Below are positions 1-5,449 of a stretch of 9,575 nucleotides of DNA, in pieces. Position numbers and translations under genes: made by a program. The DNA is from Anaerolineae bacterium (GTDB taxonomy: Bacteria; Chloroflexota; Anaerolineae; JAFGEY01): assembly GCA_016929205.1 (NCBI GenBank), contig JAFGJF010000692.1, positions 1-9,575 of the forward strand, given 5' to 3'. Numbering within the stretch: the first letter of the stretch is position 1; every line of letters begins with the position of its first letter. A model generated the notes under the pieces. That model was not told the origin of the DNA and did not search any database. It saw only the letters and a program-made list of their open reading frames with translations.

Positions 1-2
1 TC

Positions 3-650
3 GCGCGCATCGAGATCGCGACGGGCAAGATAGAGATCGTCCACGAGGACCGTCGTTACATGGGCCACGTCAACGCCTCGCCGACACTGCCAGACATCCT
101 CACCTACTGCCACGAAGGGCCGTGGAACCTGATCGACCAGCGCATCTGGGGCTTGAACATCCAGACCGGGAAAACGTGGAAGGTGCGCCCGCAGCAAGGC
201 GACTATTCGATCGGGCACGAGTATTGGTTCGCCGACGGCATGCATATCGGCTACCACGGGCGTCCGAGAGACGAATCGGGCCGGCACGTGTTCGGCCACA
301 TCCGCTGGGACAACGAAGAGTGGGTCGAGGATCATTTTCCCTTCCACTCGACGCACTTTCACTCCCTGGACGAGAGACTGATCGTCGGTGACGGCACGCC
401 GGCCTTTGTGTTCAGCAGCGAGAGCAAAGCACGGCCTTTTATCCAGTTGTTCAAGTGGGATGGGGAGCGGTACATGGGGCCGAAAATCCTGGCCTACCAC
501 CGCTCGACGTTCAACAACCAGCACGCCCACTGCCATCCCCGCTTTACGCCGGATGGTAAGGCGGTGCTCTATACCTCGGACCTGACCGGCTACTCGAATA
601 TGTACCTGATCGAGGTGGGCGAGTTTGAGGAACTGCCTGATTTGGAATGA
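3..650 (+). CDS. ogl: Oligogalacturonate lyase (PL22), C-terminal part, 5' end outside window
   Basis: The reading frame is open from base 3, so the start lies upstream of the window; the in-frame ATG at 60 is an internal Met. Oligogalacturonate lyase is a cytoplasmic seven-bladed beta-propeller enzyme that beta-eliminates (unsaturated) digalacturonate in pectin breakdown. Counting from the Met at base 60, the sequence shows YCHEGPWNLIDQRIW (16-30), a conserved His at 53 in GHEYWFADG, a His cluster FHSTHFHS (95-102), and QHAHCHP (154-160). The last contains a QxxHxH pattern matching the Mn ligands Gln/His/His known from the Yersinia enzyme. H99 or H101 would be the remaining His ligand and H53 the probable catalytic base (inference by spacing). 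A propeller-blade motif, HPRFTPDGKAVLYTSD, follows. No terminator is visible after the stop, so transcription may run into the toxin-antitoxin pair. Its last 141 bp are duplicated at 1445-1585. Confidence 0.88.
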   Translation, partial: ARIEIATGKIEIVHEDRRYMGHVNASPTLPDILTYCHEGPWNLIDQRIWGLNIQTGKTWKVRPQQGDYSIGHEYWFADGMHIGYHGRPRDESGRHVFGHIRWDNEEWVEDHFPFHSTHFHSLDERLIVGDGTPAFVFSSESKARPFIQLFKWDGERYMGPKILAYHRSTFNNQHAHCHPRFTPDGKAVLYTSDLTGYSNMYLIEVGEFEELPDLE

Positions 651-720
651 CTGCCTGGGATAAATGTTTTTGCTTGGATTCCGGTTTCGCAATCGTGATA
701 TCTTGTGGTACAATGATATC
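509..720 (+). repeat. Left copy of 212-bp direct repeat (ogl 3' end plus promoter)
   Basis: This copy covers the final 47 codons of ogl, including the stop at 648-650, and about 70 bp downstream to just past a TACAAT box. It aligns without any indel to 1444-1655 (constant offset of 935), with about 19 mismatches counted by eye, or roughly 91% identity. Similarity stops abruptly on the left near 509 and fades on the right after about 720. Confidence 0.93.
686..714 (+). promoter_or_regulatory. Probable sigma70 promoter for the toxin-antitoxin pair (left repeat copy)
   Basis: A -35-like TTCGCA (686-691), a 17-base spacer and a TACAAT -10 box (709-714) lie 36 bp after the ogl stop. Transcription would begin near 721 and give a leader of about 50 nt before the antitoxin. 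The -35 differs from TTGACA at two positions, one more than the corresponding promoter in the right repeat copy. Confidence 0.55.
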
Positions 721-770
721 GAGGAGCTTTGTTTTGGGGCGAGCTTCGATAGGAATGCTGGAGGTTGATG

Positions 771-1016
771 ATGAGTACAGGACAAGCTGCGATGGCGGAT
801 ACAGTGCTGGACTTGCTGCGGCAGTTACCACCACGGGAGCGACTAAAAGTGCTTGCACAAGCACTACCGGAAGTAGAGCAAGAACTTGCAGAAGAACCCC
901 GACCACTAAAATCCTTGCGGGGTTTGTGGAAAAACCTAGATTTCGATATCACTGCCGAGGAGATCGATCAGGCTCGCGATGAAGCCTGGACCAACTTTCC
1001 CCGAGAGGATATCTGA
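771..1016 (+). CDS. VapB-like antitoxin of a type II toxin-antitoxin pair
   Basis: This is a small acidic protein of 81 aa. GGAGG at 760-764 sits 6 bases before the ATG at 771, which is why I prefer it over ATG 768 or TTG 765. The N-terminal half is predicted helical (TVLDLLRQLPPRERLKVLAQ, then a Glu-rich stretch). The C-terminus holds LRGLWKNLDFDI and EAWTNFPREDI, a pattern recurrent in short uncharacterised proteins encoded just before PIN-domain toxins in Chloroflexota and cyanobacteria (from memory). No clear ribbon-helix-helix or AbrB DNA-binding domain can be read, so the DNA-binding fold is uncertain. By context it binds and neutralises the toxin that follows: the stop (1014-1016) overlaps the toxin start by one base, giving translational coupling. 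Autoregulation at the upstream promoter is expected for such pairs but is not shown here. Confidence 0.75.
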   Translation: MSTGQAAMADTVLDLLRQLPPRERLKVLAQALPEVEQELAEEPRPLKSLRGLWKNLDFDITAEEIDQARDEAWTNFPREDI

Positions 1017-1417
1017 TGATCGGTGCAGTAGCTGACACGCATGCTCTGATCTGGTACCTGTTGGATTCCCCACGGCTCTCTGCCCCGGCTTTGGAATGGT
1101 TTGAAAAGTGCCGTTTAGAAGGGACCAGAGTGGGTGTTTCCAGTATTAGCATCGTCGAGATCATTTACCTTGTGGAAAAGGACCGCATTCCTTCTGCTAC
1201 GATACCTCTTTTGGCCGAGAGTCTGTCCGAACCGCCAACGTTGTTAGAAATAGTTTCCTTCTCTGAGACCATAGCTTGGGCTGTGCAGCAAGTGCCGCGC
1301 GAACAGGTACCAGATTTACCTGATCGCATCATCGCCGCCACCGCACAATACCTGGATGTACCACTCATCACCCGGGATAGGAAAATCATGTCATCGGGCG
1401 TATATACAATCTGGTAG
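1016..1417 (+). CDS. vapC: VapC-like PIN-domain ribonuclease toxin
   Basis: This 133-aa protein has the usual length of VapC toxins. PIN-domain toxins are Mg-dependent RNases that cleave tRNA or other RNA when freed from the antitoxin. The four acidic residues expected in the active site are visible: D7 in AVADTHALIW, E48 in SISIVEI, D103 in LPDRIIAATA and D121 in ITRDRKI. The catalytic centre therefore looks intact. The start codon overlaps the antitoxin stop (TGATG), so the two genes are almost certainly one transcript with coupled translation. No promoter or terminator of its own is visible; transcription may continue through the ogl remnant at 1445-1585. The pair lies exactly between two copies of the ogl 3' end, which suggests it arrived as an insertion. 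The RNA target cannot be predicted. Confidence 0.9.
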   Translation: MIGAVADTHALIWYLLDSPRLSAPALEWFEKCRLEGTRVGVSSISIVEIIYLVEKDRIPSATIPLLAESLSEPPTLLEIVSFSETIAWAVQQVPREQVPDLPDRIIAATAQYLDVPLITRDRKIMSSGVYTIW

Positions 1418-1444
1418 GCTTTGGTTTGTAGCAATTTCAGCAGG

Positions 1445-1585
1445 TTCGACAACCAGCACGCCCACTGCCATCCCCTTTTCACGCCGGATGGCAAGGCGGT
1501 GCTGTACAGTTCGGACCTGACGGCCTACTCGAATATGGTCCTGGTCGAGGTGGGCGAGTTTGAGGAACTGCCTGATTTGGAATGA
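1445..1585 (+). pseudogene. Headless remnant of an oligogalacturonate lyase gene (last 46 codons)
   Basis: The frame translates to the C-terminal 46 residues of Ogl, from FDNQHAHCHP to EELPDLE, ending at the TGA at 1583-1585. It has no start codon in a suitable place and no ribosome binding site, and the preceding bases are unrelated to ogl. Compared with the intact copy it has six amino-acid changes (N to D, R to L, T to S, G to A, Y to V, I to V) and five synonymous changes, with no stop or indel. The QxxHxH metal motif is kept. The number of replacement changes fits either the tail of a diverged paralogue or relaxed constraint after truncation. It is not expected to make a functional protein. 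Confidence 0.85.
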
Positions 1586-1620
1586 CTGCCCGGGATAAGT
1601 GCTTTTGCTTGGATTCCGGT

Positions 1621-1649
1621 TTCACAATCGTGATATCTTGTGGTACAAT
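1621..1649 (+). promoter_or_regulatory. Probable sigma70 promoter for the membrane protein gene (right repeat copy)
   Basis: TTCACA (1621-1626), a 17-base spacer and TACAAT (1644-1649) form a good promoter; the -35 is one base from consensus. It is the duplicate of the promoter at 686-714, with a better -35 owing to a G-to-A difference. The start would be near 1656, giving a leader of about 123 nt before the GTG at 1779. No other gene lies in the 361-bp stretch 1418-1778, which otherwise holds the ogl remnant and this leader. Confidence 0.6.
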
Positions 1650-1655
1650 GATGTC

Positions 1656-1703
1656 AGGTCGTTTGGTTCTCAAGCGGACCTCTGTAAAGCGTTAGTGCGC
1701 TTT
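1656..1703 (+). other. Two possible leader hairpins ahead of the membrane protein gene
   Basis: AGGTC (1656-1660) pairs with GACCT (1677-1681), and the stem can be extended inward (TTTG/CAAG region) with one bulged base. A second stem, AAAGCG (1686-1691) with CGCTTT (1698-1703), follows. Both fall at the very start of the inferred transcript. Neither is followed by a real T-run, so they do not look like terminators. A regulatory role is only a possibility. Confidence 0.3.
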
Positions 1704-1778
1704 CTTGCCTGCGTATCGTATTTTTGTTTGGAAAGAACTGGGGGGCACAGACAGTGACCATATCTCAAGGAGAAACGT

Positions 1779-2402
1779 GTGAAAACCAGTGACATCCTCC
1801 AAACCATCATCTCTGCCGCTATCGCCTATCTTGTGCCAGAATTTCTCAAGGATGTGTTACCTCGCAGGGCAAGAGTGACCTCGTTGCCGTGGGTCGAATG
1901 GTGCGCTGCCGGTTTGGTGGGCGGCGCACTGGCTGGCCTGATCAACCGCATGGTAGGCCCCCTGGAGGACGGCATTGGCAACTGGGCCGTTTTTGGCGCC
2001 GCCATAGGTCTCGCCCAGTGGTTTGCGCTCCGGGGTTACCGGGATGTCGGCATGTGGTTCGTCCTGTCCAGCACGGTAGGATGGATATTTTTCTTGCTCC
2101 AGGGATGCATTGCCGCCAGTGCGGCGAGGGAGGGAGTGCGTTTTGAGCTGGAAGGGTGGGTTGCTGCCGGCGCTGCCGTTGGGCTGCTGCAGTTTGTAGG
2201 TCTGAGAAAGTGGAAGCAAGCCGGATGGTGGATTCCGGGCAATATCATCGCCTGGCCGATCGCGGGCTGGGCCGGGACCACCGTGGTTGCCCTGTTGTCG
2301 AAACCCAATCGCACGCTTGCCGAGGTTGTCAGCAACGCCGTAACCAGTTTGGTGGGTGCCATCATCTTGCTGGCACCGCTGAGCAGGTTAAAGACAGACT
2401 GA
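1779..2402 (+). CDS. Uncharacterised multi-pass membrane protein with internal repeat
   Basis: The start is GTG at 1779 with AAGGAG (1767-1772) six bases upstream. The 207-aa product is rich in Gly, Ala, Trp and Leu. By eye it has an N-terminal hydrophobic helix (about 6-20) and about six membrane segments (near 40-57, 67-84, 91-113, 126-142, 149-173 and 183-201). An internal duplication is visible: residues 73-93 (GAAIGLAQWFALR...) align without gaps to 131-151 (GAAVGLLQFVGLR...), exactly 58 residues apart. Each unit has a Gly-rich helix, a Q-[WF]-x-x-LR turn and a following aromatic pair. Comparable GxxQWxxLR repeats occur in unnamed membrane proteins of Chloroflexota and cyanobacteria (from memory). 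No transport, enzyme or signalling motif is recognised, and I do not assign a function. It appears to be a single-gene unit driven by the promoter at 1621-1649. Confidence 0.8.
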   Translation: MKTSDILQTIISAAIAYLVPEFLKDVLPRRARVTSLPWVEWCAAGLVGGALAGLINRMVGPLEDGIGNWAVFGAAIGLAQWFALRGYRDVGMWFVLSSTVGWIFFLLQGCIAASAAREGVRFELEGWVAAGAAVGLLQFVGLRKWKQAGWWIPGNIIAWPIAGWAGTTVVALLSKPNRTLAEVVSNAVTSLVGAIILLAPLSRLKTD

Positions 2403-2591
2403 CGAGATCGCGGTACTTGTCAGAGGGTGCATTTGTTCTTTGGGGCAACCGGATTCGCGAGGACTATAGTGCGGTTGAAAAAGGTGCGCTTTTGCCGTGA
2501 TTTTGGCCACAGAACTGGCATCTGGTCGACAAACCACTGGTGACAGATATAGCGCCCTCACCGGCAAATGCGCCCCTTGTCAGATTGATTA

Positions 2592-2620
2592 TGGACAAAA
2601 GATGATCCTGATGATATAAT
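2592..2620 (+). promoter_or_regulatory. Strong sigma70 promoter for the ferritin-like gene
   Basis: TGGACA (2592-2597), a 17-base spacer and a perfect TATAAT (2615-2620) make the best promoter in the window. Transcription would start near 2627, just at the beginning of a stem-loop, leaving a leader of about 67 nt. The rest of the gap after the membrane protein gene (2403-2591) shows no gene or clear terminator. Confidence 0.75.
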
Positions 2621-2627
2621 AGTGGTC

Positions 2628-2651
2628 ATCGCACGGACGGTGGCGTGCGAT
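2628..2651 (+). promoter_or_regulatory. Perfect 8-bp inverted repeat at the transcript start of the ferritin-like gene
   Basis: ATCGCACG (2628-2635) and CGTGCGAT (2644-2651) are exact reverse complements around an 8-base spacer. The position directly downstream of the -10 box fits either an operator for a repressor or a 5' stem-loop that protects the mRNA. It does not match a regulator box that I recognise with certainty. Confidence 0.45.
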
Positions 2652-2693
2652 CGATTTGAGCCGCTACTCGTCGCATAGAACAGGAAGGAAAAA

Positions 2694-3200
2694 ATGAGCG
2701 ATCAAAGTCTAACACTTGTAGATGCCATCCAGATTGCAATGGAGGCAGAAAAACAGGCTGCTGCTTTATACAGTGATGCCGCTGAAAAGACGTCACACAT
2801 CGTGATCCAGAAATTGTTCAGCGACCTGGCCGAATTTGAGCAGCACCACTATGACAAGCTGGCCCAACTGGTTGCCTCGCTGCAGAAAAAGAAGAAATTT
2901 ATTGTTTACGAAGGTTATCCGCTTCCCATCCAGGCGCAGAGTGAGATCAGCGTTTCGCCGGAAGCGATGAACGTTCTCAAGGCCAAAAAAGTGAGCATGA
3001 TGGATGTCCTCACCCTCGCCCAGGATGCCGAAAAAGGAGCCTGGAAAAAGTATGACGCCCTGGCTGAACAGACCGACGATCCGGATGGAAAAAAGATGTT
3101 CAAGCAACTGGCCAAGGAAGAACAGGGGCATTTGCGTCTGCTCACCGAGGTTTACTGGAATCTGAACGACCGCGGTGTGTGGTCCTGGTCACGGGGATAG
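2694..3200 (+). CDS. Rubrerythrin-like ferritin-family diiron protein without rubredoxin domain
   Basis: This 168-aa protein follows GGAAGGA at 2683-2689 and starts at the ATG at 2694. It shows the two-fold pattern of a rubrerythrin-type four-helix bundle. Helix 1 carries E19 (E-x6-Y26) and helix 2 an ExxH pair, E49/H52. Helix 3 repeats the first pattern with E113 (E-x6-Y120), and helix 4 has ExxH E143/H146. These six residues are the expected diiron ligands. The family includes peroxide reductases, which need an electron donor, and iron-storage or oxygen-scavenging relatives. The C-terminal rubredoxin Cys4 domain of classical rubrerythrins is absent and there is no cysteine in the protein, so electrons must come from a separate partner or the role differs. 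An unusual Lys-rich loop (65-68) and a variable linker (69-100) join the halves. The gene has its own promoter and terminator. Oxidative-stress or iron handling is inferred from the family. Confidence 0.82.
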   Translation: MSDQSLTLVDAIQIAMEAEKQAAALYSDAAEKTSHIVIQKLFSDLAEFEQHHYDKLAQLVASLQKKKKFIVYEGYPLPIQAQSEISVSPEAMNVLKAKKVSMMDVLTLAQDAEKGAWKKYDALAEQTDDPDGKKMFKQLAKEEQGHLRLLTEVYWNLNDRGVWSWSRG

Positions 3201-3233
3201 GACGCAGCGTTCTGCTGACAAATAGGAATTGAG

Positions 3234-3270
3234 CAATGTCTGCTGTCTCGAGATGGCAGACATTGTTTTG
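3234..3270 (+). terminator. Strong rho-independent terminator after the ferritin-like gene
   Basis: CAATGTCTGC (3234-3243) pairs perfectly with GCAGACATTG (3256-3265). The stem can be extended inward by four more pairs (two of them G-U) to a TCGA tetraloop at 3248-3251. TTTTGTT follows at once. It separates the ferritin-like unit from the isochorismatase operon. Confidence 0.88.
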
Positions 3271-3330
3271 TTCCGGCAGTGCCCATATGGGTCGGGTCCA
3301 TTGTAACATTTCATTTTCAGGGAGGTTGCT

Positions 3331-3828
3331 ATGAAACCGGCTTTGCTGGTCATTGATGTCCAAAAAGCGTTCTTTGATCTTGACCCGGTGACGACAGACT
3401 CGCTCAACCAGGCCATCGAACATATCAATGCCGCCATTGCCCTGTTCCGGGAAAAGGACCTGCCGGTGATGTGCGTCCAGGATATGGACAAGGAAGGAAA
3501 GCGCGTTCCGGGTGTGGAGGGCTTTGATCTGCCGGATGCGCTAAATATCTTGCCCTCTGATGTGCACATCCACAAGCGGTATGGCAACGCGTTCAACAAA
3601 ACGTCGCTGGCGGACAAACTGCGCCAGCGTGGCGTCGATACGGTGATTATGACCGGCTTTTGTGCCGAGTACTGTGTCCTGTCCACCTATCGCGGTGCGC
3701 AAGACGTGGATCTCAAGCCCATTCTACTCCGGGATGCGCTGGCCAGCGGCGTTCCGGAGAATATCACATTCGTCGAAAGCATCAGCGACATCATTTCCTA
3801 TGGCACGTTGAAGCGCGTTTTGGAATAG
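3331..3828 (+). CDS. Isochorismatase-family cysteine hydrolase
   Basis: AGGGAGG (3319-3325) precedes the ATG at 3331 by five bases. The 165-aa product has the full length of a minimal isochorismatase-like hydrolase. The catalytic triad of the superfamily is readable: D9 in LLVIDVQKAFF, K82 in IHKRYGNAF and C115 in GFCAEYCVLST. The usual V-I-x-T-G-x-x-x-x-x-C-V-x-x-T context surrounds the nucleophile. Members hydrolyse amides or related bonds (nicotinamide, N-carbamoyl compounds, ureidoacrylate, biuret and others), and a few hydrolyse isochorismate vinyl ether. The substrate cannot be read from the sequence. It is the first gene of a likely three-gene operon: 22 bp separate its stop from the start of the mutarotase-like gene, which has its own SD in the gap. 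No convincing promoter was seen between 3270 and 3320. A nicotinamidase role is less likely because the usual metal-binding DxHxxxH pattern is not evident. Confidence 0.87.
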   Translation: MKPALLVIDVQKAFFDLDPVTTDSLNQAIEHINAAIALFREKDLPVMCVQDMDKEGKRVPGVEGFDLPDALNILPSDVHIHKRYGNAFNKTSLADKLRQRGVDTVIMTGFCAEYCVLSTYRGAQDVDLKPILLRDALASGVPENITFVESISDIISYGTLKRVLE

Positions 3829-3850
3829 AGCGCGACCCGAGGAGGAAAAT

Positions 3851-4780
3851 ATGTCCACTATCAATCTTCAATCCGAACAGCCAGCTGTTCGTCTGTCCAG
3901 TGAACGGCTGGCTGTCGAACTCGCCGCGCCGGGCAGCATCTACCGTGGCACGCGCTTTGACTGGACGGGGTTCATCTCCCAGGTCACGCTGGATGGACGG
4001 CATACGTTCTGCGTGCCCGAATCGCTCGAGCCCGGACAGGGAACGGGCGGTATAGGGCTGTGCAACGAATTTGGGATCGAGATGGCGATCGGGTACGCCG
4101 ACGCCAAGCCCGGCGACTGCTTTCCCAAGCTGGGTATCGGCCTCCTGGTGAGGTCCGATGATCAAGACTATAGCTTTATGCATCCCTATGAAATCGCACA
4201 ATTGTTCCCGGTTCAGGTCGAGGGTCAAGACGACAAGGCCAGCATTGTTGTCGAGTCCGTCGATTGTCGTGGGTATGCGGCGCGGTTAGCAAAGACGTTC
4301 GCCGTCCGGGGCAATCAGCTCGAAATCGCTTACCAACTGGAAAATACGGGCCAGCAGCCAGTCGCCACGCGCGAATACGCCCACAACTTTTGCGGCATCG
4401 ACGGGCATCTTATGGGTCCGGACTATCGTTTGCGCGTGCCGTACCAGATCGAACTCGGAGACATGCCCGCAATGTGGCGTCAGCGTTTGGACGAGGCCTT
4501 GGTCATCGAGGGCGGCGACATCCGCTGCCGCGTCACGCCGCAGCATCCATTCTACTGCCGCCCGCAGGGCTTTGGCAAGACGGACGAACCCCAGTGGGAA
4601 CTCGTCCATGTGCCCAGCGGGGTAGGGCTGCGCGAATACGATGATTTTGCGCCGTCGCGGGTGGCGGTGTGGGGAACGACGCACGTGATCAGCGCCGAAG
4701 TGTTCGTCGCTGTTGACCTGCAGCCGGGTGAGATCCAGACCTGGTCTCGCCGCTACGAATTTTTTGCCGGGCCGGAATGA
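3851..4780 (+). CDS. Galactose mutarotase-like (aldose 1-epimerase superfamily) protein
   Basis: GGAGG (3841-3845) lies five bases before the ATG at 3851. The 309-aa product has no signal peptide and is probably cytoplasmic. It starts with a beta-rich region and the recurrent motif IYRGTRFDWTGFI (30-42). A conserved EYAHNF (175-180) follows, with H178 in the place expected for a catalytic or sugar-contacting His, then QHPFYCRP and a C-terminal YEFF. These features point to the galactose mutarotase-like beta-sandwich superfamily, in an uncharacterised branch rather than GalM itself. Such proteins bind and epimerise or otherwise handle sugars. Next to oligogalacturonate lyase and an ABC importer, a uronate or deoxy-sugar substrate is plausible (inference). 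Its stop overlaps an in-frame ATG (4777) of the following cupin frame, although a better cupin start lies at 4819. Confidence 0.72.
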   Translation: MSTINLQSEQPAVRLSSERLAVELAAPGSIYRGTRFDWTGFISQVTLDGRHTFCVPESLEPGQGTGGIGLCNEFGIEMAIGYADAKPGDCFPKLGIGLLVRSDDQDYSFMHPYEIAQLFPVQVEGQDDKASIVVESVDCRGYAARLAKTFAVRGNQLEIAYQLENTGQQPVATREYAHNFCGIDGHLMGPDYRLRVPYQIELGDMPAMWRQRLDEALVIEGGDIRCRVTPQHPFYCRPQGFGKTDEPQWELVHVPSGVGLREYDDFAPSRVAVWGTTHVISAEVFVAVDLQPGEIQTWSRRYEFFAGPE

Positions 4781-4818
4781 TAATCAACACCCGGCAAGAT
4801 CGTGGAACGGAGGTGTGG

Positions 4819-5178
4819 ATGGACAAAGTCAATCTGGGCGAGAAACTCGCGTTGTTTGACGAAACCTGGTCTCCCCGGATCGTTGGCGAACTCAATGGCC
4901 AGCAGGTCAAGCTGGCCAAACTCCGGGGCGAGTTTGTCTGGCACCATCACGAGGCTGAAGACGAGCTGTTTCTGGTTCTAAAAGGCAGATTGGTCATCAA
5001 GCTTGAGGAAAGAGACATTGTGCTGGAGGAAGGTGAGTTCCTGATCGTCCCGCGCGGCGTCGAGCACAAGCCCGTTGCCGAGCAAGAGGCTCACGTTCTC
5101 TTGTTCGAACCCAAATCCACGCTGAACACCGGCAACGTCCGCAACGAGCGAACGATCGAGGATCTGCAATCGATCTAG
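4819..5178 (+). CDS. Small single-domain cupin protein
   Basis: I choose ATG 4819 because GGAGG (4809-4813) is correctly spaced and the product (119 aa) then begins MDKVNLGEKLALFDE, as in the relatives I recall. The frame is also open back to ATG 4777, which overlaps the preceding stop (ATGA), so a 133-aa form is possible. Both cupin motifs are canonical. Motif 1 has HxH(x4)E(x6)G with H42, H44, E49 and G56; motif 2 has G(x5)PxG(x2)H with G72, P78, G80 and H83. The likely metal ligands are H42, H44, E49 and H83. The family is widespread and its function is not known; some small cupins act as sugar-phosphate isomerases, dioxygenases or sugar-ring openers. It is not clearly KdgF: the PxHxHPHEQ-like motif that I recall for that pectin-pathway cupin is not seen. 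It is the last gene of the three-gene operon; only a weak 6-bp stem (5199-5204 with 5228-5233) follows. Confidence 0.82.
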   Translation: MDKVNLGEKLALFDETWSPRIVGELNGQQVKLAKLRGEFVWHHHEAEDELFLVLKGRLVIKLEERDIVLEEGEFLIVPRGVEHKPVAEQEAHVLLFEPKSTLNTGNVRNERTIEDLQSI

Positions 5179-5270
5179 CCTTCACTCATAGAGCGTAAAC
5201 AAGGTACCCGGGATGTTCATAGTAAATCCTTGTCGTGTGAGCATCGCCGACGCGGGTGTCATCCTTTCAA

Positions 5271-5299
5271 TTGTGCTTTTGGTCGTTTTGGTGTAGAAT
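5271..5299 (+). promoter_or_regulatory. Possible sigma70 promoter for the ABC importer operon
   Basis: TTGTGC (5271-5276), a 17-base spacer and TAGAAT (5294-5299) are the best promoter-like pair in the 271-bp gap. A start near 5306 would leave a leader of about 144 nt. That leader contains an 8-bp palindrome with a central CG, TTACGTAA (5401-5408), which could be a core operator of LacI type, but the flanks are hardly symmetric. The triplicated CGCGTT around 5302-5335 is noted without interpretation. Confidence 0.4.
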
Positions 5300-5449
5300 G
5301 CGCGTTGTCGCGTTATTTGCGCATCCATCGCGTTCTCCCATTAACTAATGCTCGGTGTTTTTTCCGAATGAAAGGAGATTGTCCATAAATTATCCTGGTG
5401 TTACGTAATTCAATTTGTCTGGTTTATCTGTTTCTCAAGGAGGAAAAAC

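Larger units (their letters stand above)
1444..1655 (+). repeat. Right copy of 212-bp direct repeat (ogl 3' end plus promoter)
   Basis: This is the partner of 509-720, in the same orientation and at a constant offset of 935 bp, without gaps. The 70 bases after the ogl stop (1586-1655) differ from the left copy at only five positions, all transitions. Immediately left of 1444 the sequence following the toxin gene shows no similarity to ogl, so the left boundary is a sharp breakpoint. Confidence 0.93.

Noticed and set aside
509..1655. Repeats as ends of a transposon or CRISPR units
   Set aside because: The repeats are direct, 212 bp long, partly protein-coding and present only twice. There are no terminal inverted repeats, transposase or spacers.
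2446..2477. CAACCG/CGGTTG 6-bp stem as terminator of the membrane protein gene
   Set aside because: It has a 20-base loop and is followed by A residues, not T, so it is no intrinsic terminator on the plus strand.
4777..4818. ATG 4777 as start of the cupin, overlapping the previous stop
   Set aside because: The overlap would allow coupling, but ATG 4819 has a well-placed GGAGG and the product then begins like known relatives. The long form is kept only as an alternative.
4819..5178. Cupin as KdgF of the pectin pathway
   Set aside because: The context is tempting, but the motif expected around the first His pair in KdgF is not present. A generic small cupin fits better.
5199..5233. ACAAGG/CCTTGT stem after the cupin gene as terminator
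   Set aside because: It has only 6 pairs, a large loop and no T-run.
5401..5408. TTACGTAA as a LacI-type operator
   Set aside because: The perfect palindrome is only 8 bp long and the flanks are not symmetric. It could be chance in an AT-rich leader.
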